64,000 nucleotides of DNA from Stenotrophomonas maltophilia (GCA_002364755.1 DEZI01000018.1:17976-81975); one strand, 5' to 3'; positions 44,450 to 54,549 are shown, counted from the first letter of the stretch. Program-made: numbers and translations. The notes: generated from the sequence alone by a model not told the origin.

Positions 44450-47400
44450 ATGTCTGAAACCCATCCGTCCGCCGAAACCACCGCGCCGGAGGCCGGCGGC
44501 AACACCGTCGACCAGGCCGTCGCCCAGGGCGGTGCCTACGAAGTCCTGCGCCGCCGCCTCAGCGAGCAGGGCCAACGCCTGCAGGCCCTGGCCGAGACCC
44601 TCAACCGCCAGCGGCTGTCCGAATTCGGTGACAGCCGCCTGGAGGTGATCGGCCGCTTCCGTATCCGCAGCGAAAACAACTGCGTTGGGCGGGATATCGT
44701 CCAGGTCGGGCCCGACCGCCTGCTGTTCGGCTACAACGTCTACATCGGGCTGAAGACCCACACCCGCATCGAGGATGTGTTCGGCCTGTACCGGCTTGTG
44801 CACGGCACCGATGGCTACGACGTGGCTTCGCTGGAGCTGAAGGGCAGCTTCCTCGACCAGCCCGGCTTCGTGCACGACTTCAACGAGCTGTATTCCTACT
44901 ACAAGCATGCGCGCCTGCTGCAGCTGATCGTGGTCGGCGACAAGCTGCTGGCCTCGTTCCAGATCGGCGAGCGCAGCAGCGACGTGCGCGTGTTCCGCTG
45001 GGCGCTGTCGCGCGAAGGCGAGCTGACCTATCTCGATGCGCGCGGCGAACGCGATATCGCGCTGCCGCCGCCGTTCGATTTCGAATGGACCAAGGCCACC
45101 CGCGATCTCGCGGTCAACGGCCGCCATTCGCACCTGAACATCCTCGACACTCTGTTCGTGGAGACCACCGGTGGCGACCTGACCATCAAGGTCGAGAACA
45201 ACACCGAGACCGGGCAGGGCATCTACAGCGAACCGGTGGAGGACAGCACGCAGTCGCTGGACGACGCCCAGTTCGAGTTCGCCCGTGTCGGCTCACTGCT
45301 GCTGCTGAAGGTGCTGCCGTATCGCGAGACCGTCTGGCGCGGGCTGATCTACAACACGCTCACCGGCGACATCGTGCGCAACGACGCCATCGTCCAGGCC
45401 TGCGTGCAGCTGCCTGAAGACCATGGCGTCATCTTCCCCGGTGGCTATTACCTGCAGGGCGGCGAGCACAAGGCCTTCGATGCCTCGATGGCCGGCATGC
45501 AGTTCAAGCGCAGTATCCGTTCCCCCAATGGCGAGGACGTGCTGTACATCTTCTACGAGCGCGAAGGCGGACGCTCGGCGCTGTTCGTCTACAACACCAT
45601 CCAGCGCGTGCTGCAGAACCCGGTGTTCGGCCACGGCTATGCGTTCATGCAGGATGGGCGCATGGTGCTGTTCCATGCCGAGGGCACCGAACCCACGCGC
45701 ATCCACCCGATGCAGGTCTGGCAGACGCCGTTCAGCAGCGACGAGTTCGCCGCCAGCCGTCCGCCCGGCAACACCTTCATGGGCCGCATCGGCAATGCCG
45801 AGCTGGTGCGCGGCATCTCCAACCTGTTCAACCTGGCCCGCGAGATCGATGGCCAGGATGTCTCGGTGCAGCGCTACCAGCGCCTGGTGGCGGACACCCG
45901 CCGCCTGTTCGACGCCCACCACTGGCTGGGTGACGAGGCCTGCGACGGCGCCGAGGCTCTGCTGCGGCAGATCAGCGCCACCGGCGAATCGGTGCTGGAC
46001 GAATACGAGAAGGTCCAGTCCATCCGCGAGCAGTCGGCGCAGGCGATGGTCGAGGCGGAGGCCGGCTTCAAGACCCTGCTGGGCCGGCTGCAGCCGCAGA
46101 ACTGGAACGAGGTGCAGGCCTTCGTCGAGGCACTGAACGAGATCACCGCGCTGCGCGGGCGCCTGCTGACCATCCGCGAGCTGCGTTACATCGACACCGC
46201 GCGTATCGAAGCGATGTCCGCCGAACTGGTGCAGGCGCAGGACCGCGTCGGTGCCGCCACCGGCGAATTCCTCGCCGGCGATGCCGCGCTGGCGCCGCTG
46301 GGCAGCCGCCTGCAGGTGCTGGACGAAGCCGCGCAGCAGGCAGCCAGTGCGCGCCAGCTGGACGAGCAGCTGGACGGCATGCGTGGCATGGCCGGCGACC
46401 TGGACATGCTGTCCGAACTGATGGCCGGGCTGAAGGTGGACGATGCCACCGCGCGCACCCGCGTGGTCGAATCTATTTCCGCGCTGTACGGCCGCCTGAA
46501 CCAGGCGCGCACGCGCGCCGAGCAGCGGCGCCGCACCCTCGGTTCGGCCGAGGCCGTGGCCCAGTTCGCCGCGCAGTTCGCCCTGTTCTCGCAGTCCATC
46601 ACCAGTGCGCTGGCAATGGCCAACGACCCGGAAAAGGCCGACGAGCAGCTGTCGCGCCTGCTGGTGCAGCTGGAAGAACTGGAAAGCCAGTTCGGCGAGC
46701 ACGAGCAGTTCCTCGGCGACATCCTCAGCAAGCGCGAGGAGCTGGTCGAGGCCTTCGAGACGCACAAGCAGGCGCTGCTGGATGACCGCCAGCGCAAGGC
46801 GCGTTCGGTGCTCGACGCGGCCAACCGCATTCTCGATGGCCTGGCCAAGCGCACCGAGCGCTTCGCCACGGCCGATGAACTCAACGCGTTCTTCGCCGGC
46901 GATCCGCTGATCCTCAAGCTGCGCGAACTGGCCGAGCGGCTGCGTACGCTGCGCGACAACGTCAAGGCCGATGACATCGAGGCGCGCCTGAAGGGCGTGC
47001 GCGACCAGGCCGTGCGCCAGCTGCGCGACCGCAGCGACCTGTACGAGGCCGGTGGCAACGTGGTCCGGCTCGGTCCGCGGCATCGTTTCAGCGTCAACAC
47101 GCAGGCGCTGGACCTGACCCTGTTGCCGCGCGGCGACACGCTGGCCATCCACCTCACCGGCACCGATTTCCTGGAAACCCTGCACGATCCGGAACTGGAT
47201 GCGCTGAAGCCGTTCTGGCCGGTGACCCTGGATTCGGAATCCGATGCGATCTACCGCGGCGAGTACCTGGCCGGCAGCCTGCTGCTGGCCGCGCAGGCTG
47301 GCCGCGACGGCCTGGATCTGGCCGAGCTGCAGCAGGACGTCGCCAGCCCCGAGGCGCTGGACCAGCGCGTGCGCACGTTCGCCGCACCGCGTTACCGTGA

Positions 47401-49840
47401 AGGCTACGAACGCGGCATCCACGACCATGACGCCGCGTTGATCCTGCGCGCGCTGCTGCCGCTGCAGCAGTCGGCAGGCGCGCTGCGGCACGCACCGCGC
47501 GTGCGCGCACTGGCCCTGTTGTTCTGGGCGGCGCAGCAGCGCGAGGACGCGGTGAAGCAGTGGCCCAGCCGCCAGGCGGGTGCGGAAACCATCGCCCGTC
47601 TGTTCGGCTCCGACGAAGGACGCAGCGCCCTGCGCACGGAAATGGCGACAGCCATCGCCGCGTTCGCGCAGTCCGAAGCCTTGTCGTTCGACGATGAAGC
47701 CGCCGAGGCGGCGGCCGCCTACCTGGGCGACGAACTGATCAACGGCGAGCCGGTGTTCAGCACCAGCAAGCATGCGCAGGCGCTGCTGGATGCGCTGGCC
47801 CAGCAGCTGGAACAGGCCGGGCAGCGCGAGGCGCTGGAACGCGCCCTGCAGCGTGCACAGGAGCCGCTGGCCGCGCGCTGGGCGCTCGCCGGGCAATGGC
47901 TGCGCGCACTGGCTGGTCTGCCTGCCCAGGCCGCACACGCCGGCTATGCCGACGAGGCCGCGGCGCTGCTGCTGGTGCAGCGCCAGCTGCGCACGCGCGG
48001 CAGCGACGCGCCGCTGCGGGTCGAAGTGGCGGGCCTGCTGGGCGAACACCCGCGCATCCACGGCGGCACGCTGTCGCTGTCACTGGATGATTTCCTGGCA
48101 CGCCTGCAGCACCACCTGAAGCGCTTCGTGCCCGATTTCCACGCTTACCAGGCGGTACGCCAGGGCATCATCAACCGCGAACGGCAGACCCTGCGCCTGT
48201 CCGAATTCCAGGCGCGGCCACTGTCCTCGTTCGTGCGCAACAAGCTCATCAATGATGTCTACCTGGGCGTGATCGGCGACAACCTGGCCAAGCAGATGGG
48301 CACGGTGGGCGAGAACAAACGCAGCGACCTGATGGGCCTGCTGATGATGATCTCGCCGCCGGGCTACGGTAAGACCACGCTGATGGAATACGTGGCGCAC
48401 CGGCTCGGCCTGGTCTTCATGAAGATCAACGGCCCGGCGCTGGGCCACGAGGTGCGCTCGCTGGATCCGGAACAGGCGCCCGACGCGACCTCGCGGCAGG
48501 AGCTGGAAAAGCTCAACCTGGCTCTGGAGATGGGCAACAACACCATGCTGTATGTCGATGACATCCAGCACACCCATCCCGAGTTCCTGCAGAAGTTCAT
48601 CTCGCTGTGCGATGGCACCCGCCGCATCGAAGGCGTGTGGCGCGGCCGCACGCGCACCTACGACATGCGCGGCAAGAAATTCTGCGTGGTCATGGCCGGC
48701 AACCCGTACACCGAGTCCGGCGAGGTGTTCAAGATTCCGGACATGCTGGCCAACCGTGCCGACATCTACAACCTCGGCGACGTGCTGGGCGGCATGGAGG
48801 CGGCGTTCACCCTCAGCTACATCGAGAACAGCCTGACTTCCAACCCGGTGCTGGCACCGCTGGCCACCCGTGACATGGCCGACCTGTACCTGCTGGTCGA
48901 TCGCGCGATGGGCAAGGACGTATCGACCAACGGGCTCAACCACGCCTACAGCGGCGCGGAGGTCAATGAGATCACCGCCACCCTGCAGCGCATGCTGCGC
49001 GTGCGCGACGTGGTCTACCGGGTCAACCAGCAGTACATCGCCAGCGCCGCGCAGGATGACCGCTACCGCACCGAGCCGCCGTTCCGCCTGCAGGGCAGCT
49101 ACCGCAACATGAACAAGCTGGCCGAGAAGATTTCGCCGGTGATGAACGAGGACGAGCTGCAGCAGCTGATCTCCGACCACTACCTGGGCGAGGCGCAGCT
49201 GCTGACCACCGGTGCCGAGGAGAACCTGCTGAAACTGGGCGAGCTGCGTGGCGTGCTGGATGAGGCGCAGGCGCAGCGCTGGGCGCAGATCAAGCGTGAT
49301 TTCCTGCGCAACAAGGCCATGGGCGCCGACGACAGTGATGTCGGCGGACGCGTGGTCGCGCAGCTGGCCGACATCGCCAGTGCCCTGCAGCTGCCGCCGG
49401 CTGCGCCGGTACTGGCCGCGGAGCCGGCGCCGTGGCCGGCACTGCTGGAGGCGCTGCAGCGTCTGGCCGACGTGCGCCCGGCAGAGCCTGCACCTACGAC
49501 GCCAACGAAGCCGGTGCAGATCGCTGCGCCCAGCGCATCGGCCACGCCGCTGGCGGACGACCTGCAGGCCGGGCTGGCGCCGCTGGTGCAGCTCCTTGTC
49601 GCGTCGCAGGCACGGCAGGAGCAGGTGTCGCAGACCCTGGCCGCATTCGCCGGGTGGGCCCGGCAGCAGGTCGAGGGCGCGGGCGGCAGCAACGCCGCGG
49701 AGGTCCGCCGTCCGCGCGTGCGCCGCGCCAGCACGCCGGAGGAACGCGCACTGGATGAGGCGCTGATGCGCCACTTCTACGGCGAGTCGTTGCCCGCCGA
49801 TGCCGCTGACGGCACACCGATGCCGCCGCCGCTGCCGTGA
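44450..49840 (+). CDS. Giant AAA ATPase, DUF3686 family (annotated elsewhere as DNA repair ATPase)
   Basis: This 1796-aa cytoplasmic protein is the centre of the operon. Residues about 1-450 are beta-rich and match the DUF3686 type (QVGPDRLLFGYNVYIGLKTH; RIEDVFGLYRLVHG). About 480-900 is helical, Glu/Gln/Arg-rich and coiled-coil-like. An AAA domain follows: Walker A at 1303-1310 (PPGYGKTT), Walker B at 1365-1372 (TMLYVDDI), and a sensor-1-like CVVMAGNP. A helical part, an Ala/Pro linker and a conserved-looking end (ERALDEALMRHFYGESLPADA) complete it. The AAA module resembles MoxR/dynein-type helicase-fold ATPases acting on partners. The name DNA repair ATPase is inherited and unproven. The next gene starts inside its stop. 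Confidence 0.85.
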   Translation: MSETHPSAETTAPEAGGNTVDQAVAQGGAYEVLRRRLSEQGQRLQALAETLNRQRLSEFGDSRLEVIGRFRIRSENNCVGRDIVQVGPDRLLFGYNVYIGLKTHTRIEDVFGLYRLVHGTDGYDVASLELKGSFLDQPGFVHDFNELYSYYKHARLLQLIVVGDKLLASFQIGERSSDVRVFRWALSREGELTYLDARGERDIALPPPFDFEWTKATRDLAVNGRHSHLNILDTLFVETTGGDLTIKVENNTETGQGIYSEPVEDSTQSLDDAQFEFARVGSLLLLKVLPYRETVWRGLIYNTLTGDIVRNDAIVQACVQLPEDHGVIFPGGYYLQGGEHKAFDASMAGMQFKRSIRSPNGEDVLYIFYEREGGRSALFVYNTIQRVLQNPVFGHGYAFMQDGRMVLFHAEGTEPTRIHPMQVWQTPFSSDEFAASRPPGNTFMGRIGNAELVRGISNLFNLAREIDGQDVSVQRYQRLVADTRRLFDAHHWLGDEACDGAEALLRQISATGESVLDEYEKVQSIREQSAQAMVEAEAGFKTLLGRLQPQNWNEVQAFVEALNEITALRGRLLTIRELRYIDTARIEAMSAELVQAQDRVGAATGEFLAGDAALAPLGSRLQVLDEAAQQAASARQLDEQLDGMRGMAGDLDMLSELMAGLKVDDATARTRVVESISALYGRLNQARTRAEQRRRTLGSAEAVAQFAAQFALFSQSITSALAMANDPEKADEQLSRLLVQLEELESQFGEHEQFLGDILSKREELVEAFETHKQALLDDRQRKARSVLDAANRILDGLAKRTERFATADELNAFFAGDPLILKLRELAERLRTLRDNVKADDIEARLKGVRDQAVRQLRDRSDLYEAGGNVVRLGPRHRFSVNTQALDLTLLPRGDTLAIHLTGTDFLETLHDPELDALKPFWPVTLDSESDAIYRGEYLAGSLLLAAQAGRDGLDLAELQQDVASPEALDQRVRTFAAPRYREGYERGIHDHDAALILRALLPLQQSAGALRHAPRVRALALLFWAAQQREDAVKQWPSRQAGAETIARLFGSDEGRSALRTEMATAIAAFAQSEALSFDDEAAEAAAAYLGDELINGEPVFSTSKHAQALLDALAQQLEQAGQREALERALQRAQEPLAARWALAGQWLRALAGLPAQAAHAGYADEAAALLLVQRQLRTRGSDAPLRVEVAGLLGEHPRIHGGTLSLSLDDFLARLQHHLKRFVPDFHAYQAVRQGIINRERQTLRLSEFQARPLSSFVRNKLINDVYLGVIGDNLAKQMGTVGENKRSDLMGLLMMISPPGYGKTTLMEYVAHRLGLVFMKINGPALGHEVRSLDPEQAPDATSRQELEKLNLALEMGNNTMLYVDDIQHTHPEFLQKFISLCDGTRRIEGVWRGRTRTYDMRGKKFCVVMAGNPYTESGEVFKIPDMLANRADIYNLGDVLGGMEAAFTLSYIENSLTSNPVLAPLATRDMADLYLLVDRAMGKDVSTNGLNHAYSGAEVNEITATLQRMLRVRDVVYRVNQQYIASAAQDDRYRTEPPFRLQGSYRNMNKLAEKISPVMNEDELQQLISDHYLGEAQLLTTGAEENLLKLGELRGVLDEAQAQRWAQIKRDFLRNKAMGADDSDVGGRVVAQLADIASALQLPPAAPVLAAEPAPWPALLEALQRLADVRPAEPAPTTPTKPVQIAAPSASATPLADDLQAGLAPLVQLLVASQARQEQVSQTLAAFAGWARQQVEGAGGSNAAEVRRPRVRRASTPEERALDEALMRHFYGESLPADAADGTPMPPPLP

Positions 49841-50544
49841 TCGACGCTGCGCCCCTGCCAACGCCGCAGCGGCCGGACACGGCCGATGTCGCGCGCGTGG
49901 GCGAGTACGGCGCGCCGTTGCTGCAGGCGCTGGCCGCACGCGAAGCCGCGCTGCCGGCGACGGCCGGCGACGGCCTGGTGGCGGCGCTGGCACGCATCGC
50001 GCTGGCCCTGCAGTCGGCCGACCCGGCGCGCCTGCGTCGGCAGGAAAGCTGGTGGGGGCGACTGCTCGGCCGCGATGTCGAGCGCGAAGCCGAGGGCCGC
50101 GGGCTGCAGTCGCAGCTCGGCGTCCTTGCCCTGCAGGCACGCGAACAGGCCCAGCAGCTGCAGCAGCACATGGATCTGCGGGCCACGGCGATCAGCGCCG
50201 CAGGCCAGGCCGCCGAAGCACTGGAGGCCTGGGCGGATGCCGGCGCCGCGTGGCGCCCGACGCTGGACGGCGCAGGCCAGGCCGCGCTGGCGCCGCGCAT
50301 CGACCACCTGCAGCGGCTGGCGGCACTGCGCCGCATCGAAGCCGGCCAATGGCAGCTGCTGCAGGAGCAGGACGTGGTGCTGCTGCAGCGCTTCGCCCGC
50401 ATCCATGATGTCCTGCTGCCGGCATGGCGGCAGGCCGCACTGGCCGCGCAGGCCGCCACCGGCGCGTTACGCGCCGGGCAGGCGGCCACGCTGCACGCAC
50501 AGATCGATGACGAGGTCGCGGCGGCTCAGGCTAGACTGCGCTGA
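49837..50544 (+). CDS. Unannotated helical protein, divergent TelA paralogue (235 aa)
   Basis: I recognise no named family from motifs alone. It is almost entirely helical, Ala/Gln/Arg-rich, with no signal or membrane segment. Residues 154-199 align without gaps to TelA residues 221-266 encoded by the next gene, sharing R, L-Q, L-x-Q, L, F, and the P-x-W near the end (P195/W197 versus P262/W264). An earlier WWGRLLGR stretch (72-79) resembles TelA VIGGLIDR (114-121). I infer a shortened TelA-like subunit. The start is a GTG overlapping the ATPase stop (GTGA), so it is translationally coupled. Confidence 0.7.
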   Translation: MIDAAPLPTPQRPDTADVARVGEYGAPLLQALAAREAALPATAGDGLVAALARIALALQSADPARLRRQESWWGRLLGRDVEREAEGRGLQSQLGVLALQAREQAQQLQQHMDLRATAISAAGQAAEALEAWADAGAAWRPTLDGAGQAALAPRIDHLQRLAALRRIEAGQWQLLQEQDVVLLQRFARIHDVLLPAWRQAALAAQAATGALRAGQAATLHAQIDDEVAAAQARLR

Positions 50545-50588
50545 GTCGGCCGCCGCTGCCGCCAACCCACCTGCAAGGAGACTGCCCG

Positions 50589-51707
50589 ATGACCCAGGAC
50601 AGCCAGCACCCCGGCACCCTCGTGCCCACCCCGGCCACCCCGGCCACCCCTTCCACACTGGACGAGGGCGCGCTGCAGTCCCTGGGCCTGGTCCGCGAGG
50701 ATCTTCCCCGCATCGCCGAGATCCGCAAGGAACTGGACGACCTGCGGCCCGGCAACCTGCAGGTGTTCGGCCGCGAAGCCGCGTCGCGCACCGCCGCGTT
50801 TTCCAGCCAGCTGCTGGACCAGGTGCGCAACCGTGACCTCGATGCCAGCGGCGACAAGCTCGGCGAGGTGGTGCGCATCGCGCGCAGCCTGAAACTCGAT
50901 GGCTTCGCCCAGCGTTCCAAGGTGCCGGTCATCGGCGGCCTGATCGATCGCCTGCGCGTGTCCAAGGGCGAGCTGGTGCAGAAATTCAGCGATACCAATG
51001 CGCAGATCGAGCAGCTGCTGGGCGACGTCGGCGTGCAGCAGGCGCTGATGGGCAAGCGCGTGGGCGAGTTCGACCGCATGCACGAGATCGTGCGCGAAGA
51101 GCGCCACGCGCTGGGCCTGTATGCCGCCGCCGGCAAGCAGCGCCTGGCTGAACTGCAGGCCGAGCAGCTGGCGGGGCAGGGCAGTGATGACCCGCAGCAG
51201 CGCATCCGCCAGAGCGAGGTCGACAATGCGATCCGCCTGATCGAAAAGCGCGTGTCCGACCTGCAGTTGATGCAGCATGCCGCCGACCAGTCGCTGCCGA
51301 TGATCCGCCTGATCCAGGCCAATGCGCTGCAGCTGATCGAGAAGTTCAACACGGTGCGCGAGATCACCATCCCGTCGTGGAAGCGCCAGTTCGCCATCCA
51401 GCTGTCGCTGGGCGAGCAGAAGGCAGCGGTGGAGCTGTCCACCGCCATCGACGATGCCACCAATGAGATGATGCGCCGCAATGCCGATCTGCTGCGCCAG
51501 GCCTCGGTGGATACCGCGCGCAGCAACCAGCGAGGCGTGATCGACGTCGCCACGCTGCGCCACGTGCACGACCAGCTGATCGCCACAGTCGAGGAAGTGC
51601 GCGGCATCCATCGCGAGGGCATGCAGCAGCGGCAGCAGGCCGAAGTCGAACTGTCGCGCCTGCGCGAGGACCTGCAGCAACGCCTGGCCGCACCCACCGC
51701 GCCCTGA
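50589..51707 (+). CDS. telA: TelA/KlaA toxic-anion-resistance family protein
   Basis: This 372-aa helical cytoplasmic protein matches the TelA family: VPVIGGLIDRLRVSKGE, then QIEQLLGDVGVQQALMGKRVGEFDRMHE, RLIEKRVSDLQLMQHAADQSLPMIRLIQ and IPSWKRQFAIQLSLGEQKAAVEL. TelA was named for plasmid tellurite resistance; chromosomal homologues are linked to envelope stress and Ter-type systems, with unknown biochemistry. It ends the tight gene run, 44 bases after the paralogue. A TAGACT hexamer just upstream (about 50530) could be an extra promoter. No terD/terC genes are in the window. Confidence 0.93.
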   Translation: MTQDSQHPGTLVPTPATPATPSTLDEGALQSLGLVREDLPRIAEIRKELDDLRPGNLQVFGREAASRTAAFSSQLLDQVRNRDLDASGDKLGEVVRIARSLKLDGFAQRSKVPVIGGLIDRLRVSKGELVQKFSDTNAQIEQLLGDVGVQQALMGKRVGEFDRMHEIVREERHALGLYAAAGKQRLAELQAEQLAGQGSDDPQQRIRQSEVDNAIRLIEKRVSDLQLMQHAADQSLPMIRLIQANALQLIEKFNTVREITIPSWKRQFAIQLSLGEQKAAVELSTAIDDATNEMMRRNADLLRQASVDTARSNQRGVIDVATLRHVHDQLIATVEEVRGIHREGMQQRQQAEVELSRLREDLQQRLAAPTAP

Positions 51708-51749
51708 TCGCGTGCCGGTTCCCGCTGTCATCCCCCCAAAGGACTGGCC

Positions 51750-52334
51750 ATGAAAATTGCGTACCTGCATGACCGACGTCGTTTCGCATGCTGCGGCGTC
51801 GCCCTGTCCGGCCTGCTGTCCCTGCAGGCCTGGGCTGCAGCACCGGCTTTGGACGCCGTTGCCACCCTGGTGCAGGCCAGCGGCGTGCAGTGCACTGACC
51901 CGAAGGCCGGCAAGGGCTGTACGGCCGGCGATGTCGCCAGCGGTGATTTCTATGACGTTGAACTGGCGCCCGGCTGTGGTGCGCAGGGCTTCTTCGCAGG
52001 TGTCGCCGATGCCAAGGGCGTCGACGCGCTCGACCGCGTGCCCAGCACCGGGAGCAAAGCGGTGGCGACGGCGCGGTTCGCGCAGGGCCAGCTGGTCTGC
52101 GTGCAGGCCATCGGCCGTGCCGGGCAGAACCCGCAGTACTACTTCGTGATTTCGGTGCCAGCCAGCAGTGTCGTCGCCTGCAAGGCCGGCAGCGCGCTGT
52201 GCGGCACCTATGGCGACCGGCCGATCCAGCACCTGCAGCGCAATCGCGGCCCCGCCTGCCTGCCAGCATCGGCGCAGTGCGCACAGGGCTGGGTAAGCGC
52301 CAACGCGCTCGACGTGTTCTCCAACGGCATGTAA
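51750..52334 (+). CDS. Secreted eight-cysteine protein of unknown function
   Basis: This 194-aa protein has a signal peptide (ALSGLLSLQAWAA) and a mature part with eight cysteines in pairs (QC/GC, GC, VC, VAC/LC, AC/QC), compatible with four disulfides in the periplasm. I recognise no family. It starts 42 bases after telA with AAAGGA upstream, so it may be the last gene of the operon. The convergent LysR gene ends only 15 bases further on. The product might sense or act outside the membrane for the flotillin-TelA system, but this is inference from position only. Confidence 0.7.
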   Translation: MKIAYLHDRRRFACCGVALSGLLSLQAWAAAPALDAVATLVQASGVQCTDPKAGKGCTAGDVASGDFYDVELAPGCGAQGFFAGVADAKGVDALDRVPSTGSKAVATARFAQGQLVCVQAIGRAGQNPQYYFVISVPASSVVACKAGSALCGTYGDRPIQHLQRNRGPACLPASAQCAQGWVSANALDVFSNGM

Positions 52335-52349
52335 CAGGCCCGGCCGACG

Positions 52350-53234
52350 CTACAGCTGCCCCATGGCCCAGTCGGCCAACGCGTCCACGCGCGGGTCGGC
52401 CGGGCCATCCGGCCGCGCCAGCACCCAGAAGCCGCCGGTCGCGGCGAAGCCCCATGGGGCGACCAGGCGCCCGGCGGCCAGGTCCTCGGCCACCAGCGGC
52501 TCCGGCGCGATCGCCGGCCCCAGTCCGGCAACGGCCGCTTCCAGCAGGTAGTACAGGTGCTCGAAGCCGGTGCCCAGCTGCAATCGCGCGGGGTCCAGCC
52601 CGTGCGCCTGCGCCCATGCTGGCCACGCCTGCGGGCGCGAGCTGGTGTGCAGCAGCGTCTCCTGCAGCAGCGCGTCCGGCGGTACATGGCGCAGGCGCTG
52701 CGCGGCAGGATGCGAGGGCGCCACCACCACGCCCACCCGTTCCGGTGCCAGCTCGCGCACCTGCCAGCCCCGCGGCCACGGCCCTTGCGCCAGCAGCAGG
52801 ACCGCATCCAGCGCCGCCTGTGCCTCGGTGAAGGCGCCATCCAGCGCCGACCATTGCAGGTTCACCCCGGGCAGGGCCGCCTGCAGCGCGGGCAACCGCG
52901 GAATCATCCAGCGCGCCAGCACGCTGCCGCTGCAGCCCAGCACCAGCGCCGGAGAAAGGGCCGGCTGGCGCAGTTCGCGCACGCAGGCCTCAATGCCGGC
53001 GAAGGCTTCGCCGCAGGCCGCGTGCAGGCGCTGGCCGGCCTCGGTCAGGCGTAGCCCTCGGCCGGCACGCTGGAACAGCGGCAGCCCCAGATGGTCCTCC
53101 AGCAGCTTCAGCTGCCGGCTCACCGCACCGTGGGTCACGTGCAGGGCCTGTGCGGCGCGGCCGACGCCCCCCAGGCGGGCGGTAGCCTCGAAGGCGCGCA
53201 GGGCATTGAGCGGCGGCAGCAGGGAGGTGCTCAT
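52350..53234 (-). CDS. LysR family transcriptional regulator, divergent from trpB
   Basis: This 294-aa regulator has an N-terminal winged HTH (LNALRAFEATARLGGVGRAAQALHVTHGAVSRQLKLLEDHLG) and a periplasmic-binding-protein-like effector domain. The HTH is of the GcvA/TrpI type. In Pseudomonas, TrpI is divergently transcribed from trpBA and activates it with indoleglycerol phosphate. The same arrangement here suggests a TrpI-like role, but the effector domain is too diverged to prove it. A 41-bp dyad lies in the 97-base gap. Confidence 0.82.
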   Translation of the reverse strand: MSTSLLPPLNALRAFEATARLGGVGRAAQALHVTHGAVSRQLKLLEDHLGLPLFQRAGRGLRLTEAGQRLHAACGEAFAGIEACVRELRQPALSPALVLGCSGSVLARWMIPRLPALQAALPGVNLQWSALDGAFTEAQAALDAVLLLAQGPWPRGWQVRELAPERVGVVVAPSHPAAQRLRHVPPDALLQETLLHTSSRPQAWPAWAQAHGLDPARLQLGTGFEHLYYLLEAAVAGLGPAIAPEPLVAEDLAAGRLVAPWGFAATGGFWVLARPDGPADPRVDALADWAMGQL

Positions 53235-53243
53235 GTGAGATTT

Positions 53244-53284
53244 CCTGACGATATGCGCCAGATAATATCGATATTCCGGTCAGG
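53244..53284. promoter_or_regulatory. Candidate LysR operator between the regulator and trpB
   Basis: CCTGAC (53244-53249) and GTCAGG (53279-53284) form the ends of a 41-bp imperfect dyad that encloses the perfect 12-bp palindrome AATATCGATATT (53264-53275). TAGAGT (53295-53300) is a likely trpB -10, so the dyad covers its -35. Confidence 0.6.
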
Positions 53285-53331
53285 ATCCGTGCGCTAGAGT
53301 ATCCACCTGTCTCGAACCAGCGGTCGCTTCC

Positions 53332-54545
<1,214 letters not shown>

Positions 54546-54549
<4 letters not shown>

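Noticed and set aside
45293..48061. 922-codon minus-strand open frame inside the giant ATPase gene
   Set aside because: It lacks recognisable motifs and has the Gln/Arg/Leu-rich composition of an antisense GC-rich frame; the plus frame has Walker motifs and operon coupling.
50589..51707. A complete tellurite-resistance (ter) cluster
   Set aside because: Only TelA-type genes are present; no terC, terD or terZ homologue was seen in the window.
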